This document shows, in pieces, positions 5,395-5,783 of a stretch of DNA of 5,783 nucleotides (its first letter is position 1; each line of letters starts with the position of its first letter). The DNA comes from Avichristensenella sp031550455 (lineage in GTDB: Bacteria > Bacillota > Clostridia > Christensenellales > Aristaeellaceae), in NCBI GenBank assembly GCA_031550455.1, contig JAVBOQ010000151.1:1-5783 (forward strand), in the 5' to 3' direction. Position numbers and translations under genes: made by a program. Under the pieces are notes generated by a model. That model saw nothing but the letters and a program-made list of their open reading frames with translations. It made no database searches and was not told where the DNA came from.

Positions 5395-5404
5395 AAAGAG
5401 GTGA
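5395..5404 (+). promoter_or_regulatory. Ribosome binding site supporting a TTG start for the acetyltransferase
   Basis: AAAGAGGTGA closely matches the 16S rRNA complement and ends five bases before TTG at 5410. An in-frame GTG at 5401 lies within the site itself, so it is the less likely start. Confidence 0.65.
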
Positions 5405-5409
5405 TTCCA

Positions 5410-5783
5410 TTGCCGATCGCATACCGCGCGGCAACGCCCGCCGACGCGGCGCCGCTTGCCGCGCTGCGCTGGGCGTTTCGTCATCATGAAGGCGCGGACG
5501 AAGCGCTGGACGAGGCGGCGTTTGTCACGCGGTGCGGGGCGTTCTTCCGGGAAGCGCTGGCGTCGCCGCGTTGGCGCGGGTTTATCGCGGTCGACAGCGG
5601 AACGATCGTCGGCCATGTGTTCATTCAAATCATTGACAAAGTCCCGTCGCCGACGTTGCCGGACGGTCGGATGGGGTATCTGACCAACATGTATGTCGCG
5701 CCGGGCCTGCGCAATCGCGGGATCGGCGCGGCGCTGCTTGAAAATGCCAAATCCGCGTGCCGGGCGGAGGCGCTGGAGTTGAT
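5410..5783 (+). CDS. GNAT-family N-acetyltransferase (3' end cut by window edge)
   Basis: The first 124 codons are visible, and the frame is open to the right edge. GNAT enzymes move an acetyl group from acetyl-CoA to an amine. Landmarks are the N-terminal strand YRAATPADAAPLAALR (5-20), the strand pair FIAVDSGTIVGHVFIQII (58-75), and motif A: YLTNMYVAPGLRNRGIGAALLENA (90-113). Within this, R101-N-R-G-I-G106 matches the acetyl-CoA pyrophosphate-binding R/Q-x-x-G-x-G/A. Family members are usually 150-180 residues, so the last part of the domain lies outside the window. The TTG start is chosen by its ribosome binding site. It follows the TetR gene by 36 nt on the same strand with no terminator visible, so it may be in the same transcript. 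The acetyl acceptor cannot be predicted; antibiotic, small-molecule or protein substrates are all possible. Confidence 0.9.
   Translation, partial: MPIAYRAATPADAAPLAALRWAFRHHEGADEALDEAAFVTRCGAFFREALASPRWRGFIAVDSGTIVGHVFIQIIDKVPSPTLPDGRMGYLTNMYVAPGLRNRGIGAALLENAKSACRAEALEL

Overview
The window looks like chromosomal DNA from a high-GC member of the Bacillota (Clostridia-like, possibly an uncultured gut or environmental lineage). This is inferred from strong AGGAGG-type ribosome binding sites, several GTG and TTG starts, DUF2975 and zinc-ribbon DUF1801 proteins, and an isoprenylcysteine-methyltransferase-type remnant. There is no rRNA, tRNA, CRISPR array, insertion sequence or phage gene. I do not see a previously undescribed system.

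Left part, all minus strand, positions 1-1565. A rifamycin ADP-ribosyltransferase (arr) runs off the left edge, missing only its last residues. Upstream of it are a four-helix DUF2975 membrane protein, a decayed isoprenylcysteine carboxyl methyltransferase-like gene reduced to two out-of-frame pieces, and a DUF1801 protein with an N-terminal zinc-ribbon-like segment. Parts of this stretch, especially around 900-1000, look less GC-rich than the rest. With the broken gene, this suggests a mobile or eroding accessory segment.

Middle part, minus strand, 1678-4044. This is a compact operon: TetR-family regulator, ABC ATPase, ABC-2 type permease. The genes are separated by 3 nt and then overlap as ATGA. 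The promoter is nearly consensus (TTGACC, 17 bp, TATACT). One 17-bp palindrome covers its -35 box and a second palindrome of the same sequence lies just downstream of its -10 box. The regulator very probably represses its own operon, which would be induced by whatever substrate the transporter exports.

Right part, plus strand, 4065-5783. A divergent promoter leads to a small two-helix membrane protein of unknown function, a second TetR-family regulator, and a GNAT acetyltransferase cut by the right edge. Overall this is a small resistance and stress-response neighbourhood: drug modification, drug export, two ligand-sensing repressors and an acetyltransferase. Only arr has a substrate that can be named with confidence.
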